Below, piece after piece: positions 42,807-53,605 of a stretch of 64,000 nucleotides of DNA; within the stretch, counting starts at the first letter, position 1, and every line of letters begins with the position of its first letter. The stretch covers positions 106,804,615-106,868,614 of the forward strand of contig NC_134399.1 in NCBI RefSeq assembly GCF_050003625.1, given 5' to 3'. The notes under the pieces were generated by a model that worked only from the letters and a program-made list of their open reading frames with translations, did not search any database and had not been told where the DNA came from. Source of the stretch: Haematobia irritans. Taxonomy: Eukaryota; Arthropoda; Insecta; Diptera; Muscidae. The position numbers were made by a program, and so were the translations under genes.

Positions 42807-43733
42807 TCACAAATACAATTCAAAATCTATGCGATTACTTGTATAAAAATTTGACTTTTCACCAACTCTTCTGACGTATACCCCATCGCCAAATTTTCCA
42901 CTCTTCGATAATTCTAGCATTTTTATTGTTTTAAAAGGACCCAGAAGTTCATCAGCTTCATTTTGGCTCAACTTGTATTCCCAAAGAACTTCTTTGTTTT
43001 CAGATTCCTTGACATCCTTTAGATCGGAGTACTCATTTTTGAAATTTTTTTCTTTCTCAACAAAGTCGTCTGCATACATATCTAAGTCAGGGGCGGATTT
43101 TTTTGATGTGGATGGTGCCGAATTTACTATGTCCTCTATAGATTTATATGTCATCTCATATACGTCCATATTTCCCGTGGAGAGTATAGTATTCACCATC
43201 TCCGTTAATCTCATTATTTTATCACCATCAACATCCACAATACCATTCTTTTTGTTCTTAATTCTTTCGGCAGTACTTATTTTTTTCCTTTGTTTACCAA
43301 GGCGCCTTATGGTTTCCGAAACCGTCTCGTTTTTTACCATAAATTCAAGTATGTTCGCATATATTTGATTTTGGTTTACGATTGTGTCTACATTTCCTGG
43401 TTTATCGCTATTATCTTCCTGTTTTCCAACTTCTTTCACTTTTAACCAGTCAATATTGTCCAACCAATTATCCTTAATTTCATTGCTTTTGTTCCAATGG
43501 TAGTGACCTTCTTTATCGAAATGTCCCTCTTCTAGCTCTTCCCGCATGTTAAATGGAGTAATCTTGACGTCATCCCGTACATTGGAAACACCATCTTCTT
43601 CACCTTCCACATCATTGCTGTCTTCCCTTTCATAATCGTCACTGTCCTCTTCATCGGAGTCTAATGTATGTTTTTTACATTCTATATTTGATATATCATT
43701 GATATCCAAATCACTTTTCCTCTTGGAATCCAT
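42807..43733 (-). CDS. CD2BP2: CD2BP2/U5-52K homologue, GYF domain (308 aa, single exon)
   Basis: Intact single-exon frame from ATG 43733. N-terminus: basic MDSKRKSD, then an acidic stretch (residues 25-50). The family signature ITPFNMREELEEGHFDKEGHY and KDNWLDNIDWLKVK is at 58-100. The C-terminal GYF domain covers 248-308: VLWEYKLSQNEADELLGPFK and GVYVRR...FYTSNRIDFELY. Human CD2BP2 is a U5 snRNP component (52K) that leaves before the tri-snRNP forms; the GYF domain binds proline-rich PPPGHR-type peptides. Here the core 'M..W...GYF' reads KMLELSKSGKF: the usual Trp is Leu and the Tyr of GYF is Lys, so ligand binding may be altered. Nearest neighbour on the right is a divergent CUSTOS-like gene about 1.1 kb away. 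Confidence 0.9.
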   Translation of the reverse strand: MDSKRKSDLDINDISNIECKKHTLDSDEEDSDDYEREDSNDVEGEEDGVSNVRDDVKITPFNMREELEEGHFDKEGHYHWNKSNEIKDNWLDNIDWLKVKEVGKQEDNSDKPGNVDTIVNQNQIYANILEFMVKNETVSETIRRLGKQRKKISTAERIKNKKNGIVDVDGDKIMRLTEMVNTILSTGNMDVYEMTYKSIEDIVNSAPSTSKKSAPDLDMYADDFVEKEKNFKNEYSDLKDVKESENKEVLWEYKLSQNEADELLGPFKTIKMLELSKSGKFGDGVYVRRVGEKSNFYTSNRIDFELYL

Positions 43734-44104
43734 TGCAAAAATATTTATATGAAAGATATAATGGTGACAGCTAATATATTTATATTGTATTTTTTAACTT
43801 TTTCCTGACGCAAGAATGGATTCTACATAAGAATTGTATTGTATTTATTCCAAATACGTAGATAAATTTAAAAAATATTGACTTTAAGAATGTAATAAAC
43901 AAAAAGCCGACAAAAAGAAGAAGAAACTCCGCATATCCATAGTAAGTGACAACGGGTAAAATGAGGAATACAGCTGATCACCTGATTTATGATATTGGTG
44001 ATTTTGCACCATTCGCACTAAACTTTTTTCGACCAATATTTGGATCAAACAATTGAGATGCATTCGTTTTTGGTCAACATAAAGGATTCTCAAGTATATG
44101 AGAA

Positions 44105-44690
44105 CGCAGACCAGACTATAATTTTTTCCGTCCAGACTATAACTTTTTCCGGGCGGAATGTCTGTGTTTGTAAAGAATCTTAAAGGGTGGCCAATCGATA
44201 CGCATTATCAGCGATGGCTAACAGCCTGTTTCTGATGTCGATCGAGCTCTTTCGATCGACTGAAATGCCTAGAAACAACTGATTTTTGGTTGTAAATTCA
44301 GCTATTTGTTTCCATTTCAGTCGATCGACAGAGCTCGATCGACATACAGGAACAGGCTGTAAATAATCGGTAAATTTGTTATCGATCCCATAAATATGCA
44401 GCAGTATCGATTATGCCTTCAGATTTAACTTATAGTGTGGCCACCACTGGGACATGTTCGACACGAGTACTATCGTCCGGAAAAACTTATAGTGTGGACG
44501 GCACATGAAAAAAGACATATCCCAGATGTTGGCGACACTATAAGATATGTTCGAAGGTAATCGATACTGCAGCTAGTTAATGTGATCGATAACACATTTA
44601 TCGAAATTTTTGTTATCCGGACATTCCATACGGAGAAACTTATCGTCTGAACGTCGCATAAGACATTTCTCTACTGCAAGTACGAAAAAA
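44105..44690. mobile_element. CGATA-rich MITE (family F) copies upstream of the CUSTOS-like gene
   Basis: Contains CCGGGCGGAATGTCTGTGTT, CCAATCGATACGCATTATCA, GTTATCGATCCCATAAATAT, CAGTATCGATTATGCCTTC and CGTCCGGAAAAACTTATAGT, then a second degenerate half (ATCGATACTGCAGCTAGTTA, GTGATCGATAACACATTTAT, CATACGGAGAAACTTATC). Matches the copies at 60285 and 61201 in reverse or forward order. A small MITE is inserted in the first copy. Confidence 0.65.
44222..44359. mobile_element. 138-bp palindromic MITE (family G) nested in family F
   Basis: Long TIRs CAGCCTGTTTCTGATGTCGA / TCGACATACAGGAACAGGCTG, with an inner palindrome around TCGATCGA. TAA duplication at 44219-44221 and 44360-44362; removing it restores GATGGCTAAATAATCGG as in other family-F copies. 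Confidence 0.85.
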
Positions 44691-44820
44691 GTATGGTACC
44701 ATTTGTCTGCTTTACCATTCTTGCCGTACCATATCTTTTCATCTCTGAGGTGCACGTGCATTTGTTTGTAAACAAAGTGAAATTTCTTGAAAAATAAACG
44801 TTCAATTTTATACAAAATAA

Positions 44821-46384
44821 ATGTCGAGCGATTCCGATGATGAGGAACAAGTTAGAAAATTTTTGGAAGCATCTGATACGACTCTATTACACAATGGCAT
44901 GTTTAAAGATAAACATGAAGAGGATAATGAATTGAACAATAAAGTAGCTTGTGAGAAGCTAGGTAAGTTTGTCCTGAAAAAGAAGCGGACTTATCAATGT
45001 TTCTTAAACTAATCCATCCGAAAGAGTAGTGTTATTATATATGTATATTTGTAAAGAATAGGTCATTTGCGTCAGCAAATGCTGTAGGTGGTCATATACG
45101 TGGAGGCCACATTACTTAAAGCTTACTTGGGTGACGAAAAGATTTGGTAGACAAAGTACTGTATGTGTCATAGACACAGTTTCAATCTCTATTAAACTAT
45201 TAATTTAATTGTAATACTATGAGTGGTGCCCGATTTTATATTTAGCTGAATGATAATGTGCCTTCTTATAGTCCAGTTTGAAAGGCAGACTTCATTTAGT
45301 ATATGCATCACACCTGTAATTTCTACACGATTGACCCAATGGGCTCAACTCATCATTTCATGTTTTGTATGCAAGTAAGTAGAGAAGATTTGAAACGTTA
45401 AAGAGATCAAATAAAACATTTTGGAATTTTTGCCATATAAATATGGGACCTATAATTCAATTTACTGGTGTTTTGTGTACATATTTGCCACTAACATTAC
45501 AATAAGTATAAGAGAAAATATAGTTTATATGAGTAAGTGCACACCGATTATATTTTTACTAAGCCTATAAAGCAAATAACGATTCTACTGCAGCCCATAA
45601 AGCCTAAGCAATACAGATATTTCAACGGCAACATAGGTACTTTATTAACCGATAACTACAGCTTTGCAAAACTTATAGATAAGTTTTGTAAAGCCGAAGT
45701 GTTCATAAATGATGTTTGAGTTAATGAAAGGTTTAAATATCGTTTTAATTTGCATTGGTGATTCGTCCAATTAGGATTCAAGCTTTTATTGCAATTTTTC
45801 ATTAAACATGTAATGTTAAAAACGTATATAATTTTTCTTTGGCAGACCATCTGAAATCTCAACGCTATGTCGCAATTGAGGATGAAGCTGGTGGTACTGA
45901 CTTCAATTTACCAGCGTCAATGCAAAAACACATGGCAAAGAAGTTATCAGAAATGTTAGAAAAAACATACTACTTCTGTGATATTGAAGAAAGATCAGAT
46001 GGCAAAAAAATTCGAATTAAAAGTCGTGTTCGATTGTTAAAGGATTACGAAGACTATGTAAAGCCATATGAAGAATTCGAATACGAAACAAAAGGTCCCG
46101 AGAAAAAACCAGTGATTAAGAGAAGATGTGTGGACAAGCCATGTGATTCTTGTGCACCGACTCAATTTCAACTGGATGCCATTGCGATAGATGGTAATGA
46201 TATTATAGCGGCAAATGAGACAAAATATTGGGCTGTGAAAAAAGAAAGGAAAGACAAAGTATTCCATTATAGGCAAGGTGTTAATGGAATTGCCCATGCC
46301 AAAGAAGTAACAAACGAGTTTACAACTTTAAGACGGAAAAATAAATGGAACGAAAGTAAAATAAAAGATTTTAAAAGATCTTAG
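44821..46384 (+). CDS. Probable CUSTOS-like protein (2 exons, 226 aa)
   Basis: Exons 44821-44962 and 45846-46384 (CTAG|GTAAGT, TTTGGCAG|ACC), phase 1, joining ...ACEKL-D-HLKSQRYVAI. N-terminus acidic, MSSDSDDEEQVRKFLEAS. The middle segment FNLPASMQKHMAKKLSEMLE resembles the 'TPEFRAHVAKKLGALLD' segment of vertebrate CUSTOS, the main reason for the call. The C-terminal half is Lys/Glu-rich with a CVDKPCDSCAP cysteine cluster (about residues 145-155) and ends KIKDFKRS. CUSTOS is a nuclear-envelope/nucleolar protein acting in Wnt signalling and rRNA processing in vertebrates; fly function is not known to me. The exon 1 frame runs on into the intron to 45012; the donor and phase argue for splicing. 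Confidence 0.75.
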
Positions 46385-47035
46385 TCGTAATTAAGTAAAA
46401 AATATTTTCATTAACCTGCGTAGAAGTAGTATATTCTAGTATATTCTCATTAGATGCAATTATTGACAATAAATTAAATATAAAATTATAATGAGATTTG
46501 ACATTAAAATTTATATTCGATAATTTTATACATTTGGTAATGACTTTCTTAGCTTAACACGAATTTATTCCTACCTTTACCAATGAGAATATACATTTTT
46601 TTAACAAAATTCATAACTTGGAGGGAATCAAGGAAATCAATAAAAATGTAGTTAATAAAATAATTATAGAATTCTTTGAACCACTAAACAAGAAACGCAT
46701 TCTGGGAAATGCATTCCCTGGGAATTCATTTTCCTCGGGAATAAAATCTTGCTATTTTAAACAATAAGAGAAGGGAATAACTTGGGAGAAATAATATTCA
46801 GAATTGGGCTATAAATTAGTATTCATATCTACATCTTCTACTAAATTGATGCATTACATTGAAAGTGAACATTTTATAGAAAATAGTACTATTAGTACTA
46901 CCCTTTATGAAATTTTTGTTACATGTAGAAACTCACGTTATCGTGCGAAAGACTTTCACTGTTGCTTCTTTATTAAAAAATAATTGTAAACTTCTTTATT
47001 TGATACTTCGGGCCCTATTATTGGATTTTAGTTAT
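46385..47035. other. Intergenic, CUSTOS-like 3' region
   Basis: AT-rich. AATAAA-type signals near 46460 may serve the upstream gene. A frame from 46907 overlaps a transposon end and is not taken as a gene. Confidence 0.35.
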
Positions 47036-47039
47036 AAAT

Positions 47040-47327
47040 ATACTATGAACGTCAAAAGTGTGTCAACACCCAAAAATATTTTGCTTTTCGTAAGATTATT
47101 GAAAACCCATAAACACACATATAGGTTTTGTTCAACCAAATATAATGTTTTATTCAACTTTATGAAAATAAAAGTGAAAAAATAAAATATAAAATTTTTC
47201 TTAACATTTGTATAAAAAAATCAACATTTTACGCGTCAAAAGTGAGTCAACACTTGGATCACAACTCATTTATTATTGACTCACTTGGTGTACCGTTATA
47301 TTCACCGTTACTTTTGCACGAAGTAAT
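47040..47327. repeat. Tc1-like terminal region (AAGTGTGTCAACACC family), copy 1
   Basis: ACGTCAAAAGTGTGTCAACA to CTTTTGCACGAAG, with the motif AGTGAGTCAACACTTGGATC. The whole segment is found in reverse at about 60532-60800. It is cut at TA by the palindromic Tc1 relic. Confidence 0.6.
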
Positions 47328-48297
47328 GCAAGAAAATGATTATTTATATTACCTTTATTCATTCCTAATTGTTATTTGAAGCTAAAAGATCGATTTAATT
47401 AAAATTGTTGGAAGACGCCACACAACTATAAAGAAAATTGTAGATAAACTGGAAAACTACGATCAATTGGACAATTTCAAGCAGTCAGGCCGACCAAAAC
47501 GATTAAGTCAGAGGCATGCAAGATGGATTGTTTTCGCAGTCAACAAAAAAAATTCTGGCACAAGTGCGGTGTAGATTGCAAAAAGATACAATAAAGGCAG
47601 AGAAGACCGTAAAAGCAACTACCGTAAGAAGAATTTAGCATAAAAGTGTGTTACATGGCCGCCGTCCTTGAAAGAAGCCATACATTTCGGAAGTAAATAA
47701 GCAGAAACTGCTTAGTTATGCTCAAAAGTACAAAAAAAAAACGACGTTTCATTTGGAATACTGTTTTTTTTTTACTGACGAATGTATGTTCTAGATATTT
47801 GGCTCCGAAAAGCACTGTAAAATATAAAGGAAGACCAATTCTGAGTTCAATGAACAAAAGTTTTAAATATAATCATGCCGTTTCTACTTATTTACTTTCG
47901 AAATGGATGGCTTCTTTCGAAGACGGCGGCCATGTAACCCACTTATATGCTAAATTCTTCTTATGGTAGTTGTGTTTACGATCTTCTCTGTCTCGAAACA
48001 ATCCGTCTTGCATCCCTCTTCCTTAATAGTTTTGATCGGCCTGACTACTTGAAATTGTCCAATTGATCGTAGTTTTCCAATTTATCTACAATTTTCTTTA
48101 TAGTTGTGTGGTGTCTTCCAATAATTTTGGAAATTTCGCGGAACCATTTGCCATTTTCCCTTAATCGATTATTATTTTCTTAGTTTCTAAGGAGATTTCA
48201 GTTCTCATGGTTCTGACTGCGACTTCTCTATAAAAACGATCTTTTCGCTTCAAATAACAATTAGGTAATATAATAACTAAACTGACTAAAGGTAATA

Positions 48298-49603
48298 AAG
48301 GGTGATTTGTTAAGAGCTTGATAACTTTTTTTTTAAAAAAAACGCATAAAATTTGCAAAATCTCATCGGTTCTTTATTTGAAACGTTAGATTGGTCCATG
48401 ACATTTACTTTTTGAAGATAATTTCATTTAAATGTTGACCGCGGCTGCGTCTTAGGTGGTCCATTCGGAAAGTCCAATTTTGGGCAACTTTTTCGAGCAT
48501 TTCGGCCGGAATAGCCCGAATTTCTTCGGAAATGTTGTCTTCCAAAGCTGGAATAGTTGCTGGCTTATTTCTGTAGACTTTAGACTTGACGTAGCCCCAC
48601 AAAAAATAGTCTAAAGGCGTCAAATCGCATGATCTTGGTGGCCAACTTACCGGTCCATTTCTTGAGATGAATTGTTCTCCGAAGTTTTCCCTCAAAATGG
48701 CCATAGAATCGCGAGCTGTGTGGCATGTAGCGCCATCTTGTTGAAACCACATGTCAACCAAGTTCAGTTCTTCCATTTTTGGCAACAAAAAGTTTGTTAG
48801 CATCGAACGATAGCGATCGCCATTCACCGTAACGTTGCGTCCAACAGCATCTTTGAAAAAATACGGTCCAATGATTCCACCAACGTACAAACCACACCAA
48901 ACAGTGCATTTTTCGGGATGCATGGGCAGTTCTTGAACGGCTTCTGGTTGCTCTTCACTCCAAATGCGGCAATTTTGCTTAATTACGTAGCCATTCAACC
49001 AGAAATGAGCCTCATTGCTGAACAAAATTTGTCGATAAAAAAGCGGATTTTCTGCCAACTTTTCTAGGGCCCATTCACTGAAAATTCGACGTTGTGGCAG
49101 ATCGTTCGGCATCAGTTCTTGCACGAGCTGTATTTTATACGGTTTTACACCAAGATCTTTGCGTAAAATCTTCCATGTGGTCGAATAACACAAACCCAAT
49201 TGCTGCGAACGGCGACGAATCGACATTTCACGGTCTTCAGCAACACTCTCAGAAACAGACGCAATATTCTCTTCTGTACGCACTGTACGCATTCGTGTGG
49301 TTGGTTTAATGTCCAATTAAGTAAACTGAGTGCGAAACTTGGTCACAATCGCATTAATTGTTTGCTCACTTGGTCGATTATGTAGACCATAAATCGGACG
49401 TAAAGCGCGAAACACATTTCGAACCGAACACTGATTTTGGTAATAAAATTCAATGATTTGCAAGCGTTGCTCGTTAGTAAGTCTATTCATGATGAAATGT
49501 CAAAGCATACTGAGCATCTTTCTCTTTGACACCATGTCTGAAATCCCACGTGATCTGTCAAATACTAATGCATGAAAATCCTAACCTCAAAAGAATCACC
49601 CTT
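48298..49603 (-). mobile_element. Mariner-type transposon, 1306 bp, TA-flanked
   Basis: Terminal AAGGGTGATT (48298) and AATCACCCTT (49603), TA on each side (48296-48297, 49604-49605). One transposase gene on the minus strand. Excising it in silico rejoins the Tc1-like arm as GGTAATATAAATAATC, the inverse of the left arm. Confidence 0.92.
48405..49490 (-). pseudogene. Mariner-family transposase with one stop and a D-to-N catalytic change
   Basis: Start MNRLTNEQRLQIIEFYYQN at 49490. HTH 1 runs to FRTQFT, where TAA (49317-49319) replaces a sense codon; then LDIKPTTRMRTVR and 303 open codons follow. Catalytic blocks: FSNEAHFWLNGYV (Asn where Asp is expected), MWFQQDGATCHTARDS, and SWPPRSCDLTPLDYFLWG. 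Between the second and third acidic residues are 36 residues. Ends LNEIIFKK. The residue changes make it inactive even if the stop were read through. Same strand orientation as its own TIRs allow; no intron. Confidence 0.92.
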
Positions 49604-49632
49604 TATAAATAATCATTTTCTTGCATTATGCG

Positions 49633-49800
49633 CTTTACAGTCTATCAGTTATTCCGGACGACAATGCCCGCGTCCAACTTTTCGATTAAAATCGTACGCA
49701 TTAACCACACTGCAATTTTTGTTTGACAGACCAATGAAAAAATCGATAGCAGAAATCGATATGGTATCGATATTTTTTGTAAACAATAACATTGACTAGA
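49633..49800. mobile_element. Family F MITE fragment
   Basis: ATGCGCTTTACAGTCTATCAG, TTATTCCGGACGACAATG, then CAGAAATCGATATGGTATCG. Continues the segment cut at 47327; a truncated or diverged copy. Confidence 0.5.
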
Positions 49801-50349
49801 AAATAAAGCCGCTTAATTTTTGTGAAATTTTAATAACAATATGTACATAAACAAAAAAAAAAATCAAATTAGCTTTAATTTTGTTTTTATTGGAGCTAAT
49901 AGAAAAAGAGGAGCAGCCCGTTAAGAGAATATGGATACAAGGATGGTTGAAGAAGAGATCTCCTTCAAATGTGCGTCTCGTAAGAGAATTGAGTTTAACT
50001 GCCCCGCAAGACTACAAGAATTATCTGAGAATGGACACCCACGTATTCGAGGAATTGCTGGATATGATAAGTCCACTCATCCAAAAACAGGACACTCATT
50101 TGAGAGATGCGAAAACTCCAAATGAAAGATTAATAGCTACGTTACAGTTTTTGGCAACGGGACAGACTTTTTCGGACTTGAAGTTTATATGGGAACATCT
50201 ACCTTGAGTGGAATTATAATAGAAACATGTCTTGCCATCATAAAATCGCTTAGGAATTACATACGTGTAAGTAACTTTTAATATTTGTGTTCGATATAAT
50301 CCCTACAAATTGGCCAAAAGAATAGGAGACATAGAAAAGTAATAGTTTA

Positions 50350-50630
50350 AGGTGGGTTTTAAGTTCGAGTTTAGCAGCATTTTTATACTAAAAAGGGCAT
50401 ACAACTATACCTATTTCTTGCAAATTTTATTATAAACTCTTGGGGATTTGCACAAAGAAACTTTTTATATTTTATAACATGTATTCATAAAAATCGACTA
50501 TTTAAGAAAAGTAATCGTGAAAATATGGCGATTTTAGCGGCTAAACTCGAACTTAATACACCCTTTCGCCGCTAAAATCGCAATTTTTCATGAAAATTTT
50601 AGCGGCTAAACTCGAACTTAATACTCACCT
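50350..50630. mobile_element. Tourist-like MITE, family E
   Basis: TIR AGGTGGGTTTTAAGTTCGAG at the left and CTCGAACTTAATACTCACCT at the right, flanked by TTA (50347-50349, 50631-50633). An extra internal copy of the right terminus (CTCGAACTTAATACACCC near 50545-50563) suggests a second, partial copy. In the transposase intron. Confidence 0.8.
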
Positions 50631-51334
50631 TTAACCAAAAATACATTGAAACTATTGCTTGCGAGTGGTATACAAATTGTTTGCCAAAAATCTTCTGAAT
50701 GTGTCGACTGTTGCAAAATGTAAACGAATAGGTTTCCAGATTTATATGTGAAAGATAGTTTTTTTAGTGCTAAAATGGTGGAGACACTGCTACTCGATGG
50801 AAATGTATCCGAATGGAAATTATGGACACTCAGATTTTTATGTGAAAGATAGATTTTCCACAATATGGGCTAGAAAAAAGTGGAGCGACTACTTCTCGAG
50901 AGAAATTCTTTTATCTGTATAACAAAAACAATTACTACGTGTTTATAGTAAATTCAAGTTTGTCTTTATTTAATTTTAGTAAGGTTTAGTTTTGTACATA
51001 AATTCTATCGTTTATATACTATAAAACAGATATATCACATTGAACGTATTATAGTAAATACTACTTTTTTGGCACATATATTAATATAAAATTAAAAATG
51101 TATTTTGTACGGAAATATATCATATATGACATAAATCTATATTTGTGAAACGATTGCCTATTTAGGCTAATAAACGAAATGTACATATATGTATACATAT
51201 ATTATTGAGGTATCAATGGATTAAACGTATATGTTAATGTATAAATCGTAGATACATAGATAATATTAGTTCGCTTAGTTTGGATTAATTAATAAAGAAC
51301 ATAAAATAAAAATAAACAATGGTACTAGCGTGTC

Positions 51335-51940
51335 GTTATTAACACTACGACGCAAAATTCCAAATAAAAAATCACTTATCCCAGTCGAAAGCAATCGATG
51401 AGAGAAGAAAAGTTGTATTTGGATTTTGTTAGATTGGTTGTTGTTCGTTTTTAATGAGCCTCTGTGTATTTTTGTCGTCAAATTTGATTTTGTGCACTTT
51501 TTTGCAATATTCGCATGGCCATAGCGTGAAAAGTGTTGATTTTTTTTGCAGTCTTCATCAAAATTGTTGCTCTTAGTGCCTTAATTGTTTGATAATATTT
51601 TCATTAGTTCAAGACCTGCAGTCGAAAAACGGAAAAAATCGTTGTTTTCGTTACGTTTTTGGGGTTTTAAACATGTAGATGAAATTATTCGACTTACTAT
51701 ATTCAAGATTTTATTGGGCGAGTCAAGAGTTGTAGCTTTTCTGAAGACTGCAAAAAAATTCACAGCAATTATCGAGCTACGGCCATGCGAAAATTGGAAA
51801 AAAGTGAACAAAATCGAATTTGGCCACAAAACCAACAGCAACCAATTTTGCAAAATCCAGATACTACTTTTCTTCTCTCATCGAGTACTTTCGGCTGGTG
51901 TGATTTTTTGTTTGGAGTTTTTGTGTTGCCCTGTGTAAAA
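51335..51940. repeat. Unassigned inverted repeat, arms about 200-230 bp
   Basis: The segment around 51340-51560 is the reverse complement, with mismatches, of about 51725-51935; shared strings include AAGACTGCAAAAAAA, CTTTTCTTCTCTCATCGA and GCACAAAATCAAATTTG/GAACAAAATCGAATTTG. The loop is about 160 bp. No TIR family or ORF recognised. Confidence 0.6.
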
Positions 51941-53462
51941 AATATTATTAAAAGTATAAAAAAATAATTTTAAGTGTTTTTTAGTGCGAAAAGTGCATTC
52001 CCTCACTGATAACTTCATACTTATAACCTGCGCTTCTTTCTCCCGTCCATCCCTCTTCAGAGCTATCGCTATCGCTTTCCACATTTATACTTATTCGCTC
52101 ACTCGAAGAAGCAATGGGTATGTTGGTTTTTGATTTGTGTTTCCTTGATGTTGAGGGGTTGAAGTCCAATGAAGACCCGCATAAATATTCCTCTTCGAAT
52201 TCGATGTCTGTTAAAGTTTTTATATTGTCCCATCTAGGGCGTTTATGTGATGTAGAGGCGTTTTGCGTCAGAGCAATTTCTACAGAGCGGTATGAGTTTT
52301 CGTTTAAGTGTGACAGTTGTCCTAAATAGAGGGTTTCGCTAATAATCCTACTTGCATACATTTTTTGTTTGGGAGAAAGAGCTCTGAACTCTTCCTCCCA
52401 AGTGCTGGCTAATTTGCTAGCATAATCTTCTTTGGTGTTCTCCATTATATTTATGGCTTTCTCCAAAAGAGTTTTTCTTTCTTTCCAGAAGGACTGTTTT
52501 TTTTCGGCTCAACTTTCTGAAAATAATAATGAAATTATATTTTATATAAAATATATTTTTGTATTGACTGTTAAATAGGATGTACAATAAAACCATAGAA
52601 ATTAATACTCTATTAAAATTTTTATTTGCAGTTGCCAAGATGTGAAGATGATTGGAAAGAAGTCGCAGTTGATTTTGAAAATTTATGGAACTTTCCACAT
52701 TGCATAGGAGCAATGGATGGAAAACATATTAAAATAAGAAAACCGAACCACTCAGGATCGTACTATTTCAATTACAAAAAAAAACTTCAGTATTGTGCTT
52801 TTGGCTTTGGTTAATGCTAATTGTGAATTTTTGATGGTTGAGGTTGGAGCCAATGGACGTGTTTCAGACGGAGGTGTCTATGCCAACAGCAAAATCCGTA
52901 GTATGTACGAATCTGGCCAGTTGAACCTACCTAATTCAGAACGAATTAATAATTTTAATATTGAATTGCCTTATGTTTTTGTAACCGACAATGCTTTTCC
53001 ATTAGGAAAACATTTTATGAAACCTTATTGTACGCCCACATTATCAATAGAGCAAATTTATTTCAATTACCGATTGTCACGCGCACGTAGGATTGTAGAA
53101 AATGCATTCGGCATTATAGCATCAAGATTCAGAATACTCTTAGATACTATTAACCTTAGCCCCGCAAAAACTAGAATTGTTGTGCTTGCAATATGCTATC
53201 TCCACAACTTTTTAAAATCTAAAACTCCGAATGCATATTTACAAAATAGAAAAATGGCAGAGATACCACAACAAAATTGTAACAATGATAATAATATAGA
53301 TGATAATCTTTCATCTTTGGGAAAACTTGTTAGAAACGATTTCTGTACTTACTTCAACAATAATAAAATATAATCATGCTGTTAACAAATTAATGTATAT
53401 TTGTGCTATCTTTTCATTTTTGAACTTCTGGTAAATAGGTAGTGGATATAAATACATCATAA

Positions 53463-53515
53463 GAGCTGTTTTCTTTTTGCACTGATAACCAGTGCTAAAA
53501 TAAAACGCAAAAACT
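53463..53515. repeat. Small hairpin related to the 34864 MITE
   Basis: AGAGCTGTTTTCTTTTTGCA, a four-base loop region, then CAGTGCTAAAATAAAACGC. It keeps both TIRs of the 34864-35269 family with the interior lost. Confidence 0.55.
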
Positions 53516-53605
53516 TTACCAGGAAAATTACCAAAAAACCTATTGTTCAATTTTCGTAAATGTTATTCCATTCCATTAATAAATATCAGATTTTTAATAC
53601 GATAT

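Larger units (their letters stand above)
47328..49632. mobile_element. Palindromic Tc1-like relic, interrupted by a mariner
   Basis: Ends ATGCAAGAAAATGATTATTT (47330) and its exact inverse near 49632, split by the mariner at TA. Each arm carries an inverted copy of a Tc1 transposase N-terminal part (plus arm 47400-47690: GRRHTTIKKIVDKLENYDQL and NFKQSGRPKRLS; minus arm 48150-47900: GRHHTTIKKIVDKLENYDQL). The centre has a catalytic-domain scrap, FFTDECMF-stop-IFGSEKH. Many stops; dead. Confidence 0.75.
49881..53373 (+). pseudogene. PIF/Harbinger DDE transposase (HARBI1-like), 2 exons, two frameshifts
   Basis: Exon 1 (about 49881-50266; true start not found) has LRMDTHVFEELLDMISPLIQ and ATLQFLATGQTFSDLKF, then a one-base loss near 50184-50186, after which GTSTLSGIIIETC and SLRNYIR lead to the donor GTAAGT. 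Exon 2 (52632-53373) begins LPRCEDDWKEVAVDFENLWN. One extra A in the A9 run at 52776-52784 shifts the frame before VLLALVNANCEF. Catalytic triad seen: D in CIGAMDGKH, D in FVTDNAFPL, E in RRIVENAFG. All three are intact, so the protein fold was lost only by the indels. The 2.4-kb intron holds a MITE, an inverted repeat and an antisense exon of the MADF-BESS gene. Confidence 0.88.

Noticed and set aside
46907..47185. 92-codon frame as a gene
   Set aside because: Its 3' part overlaps the Tc1-like terminal region repeated at 60.5-60.8 kb, and it has no recognisable domain or codon bias.
52417..52713. 98-codon minus-strand frame as a gene
   Set aside because: Wrong-frame shadow of the MADF-BESS exon 2 start created by the A8-run frameshift.
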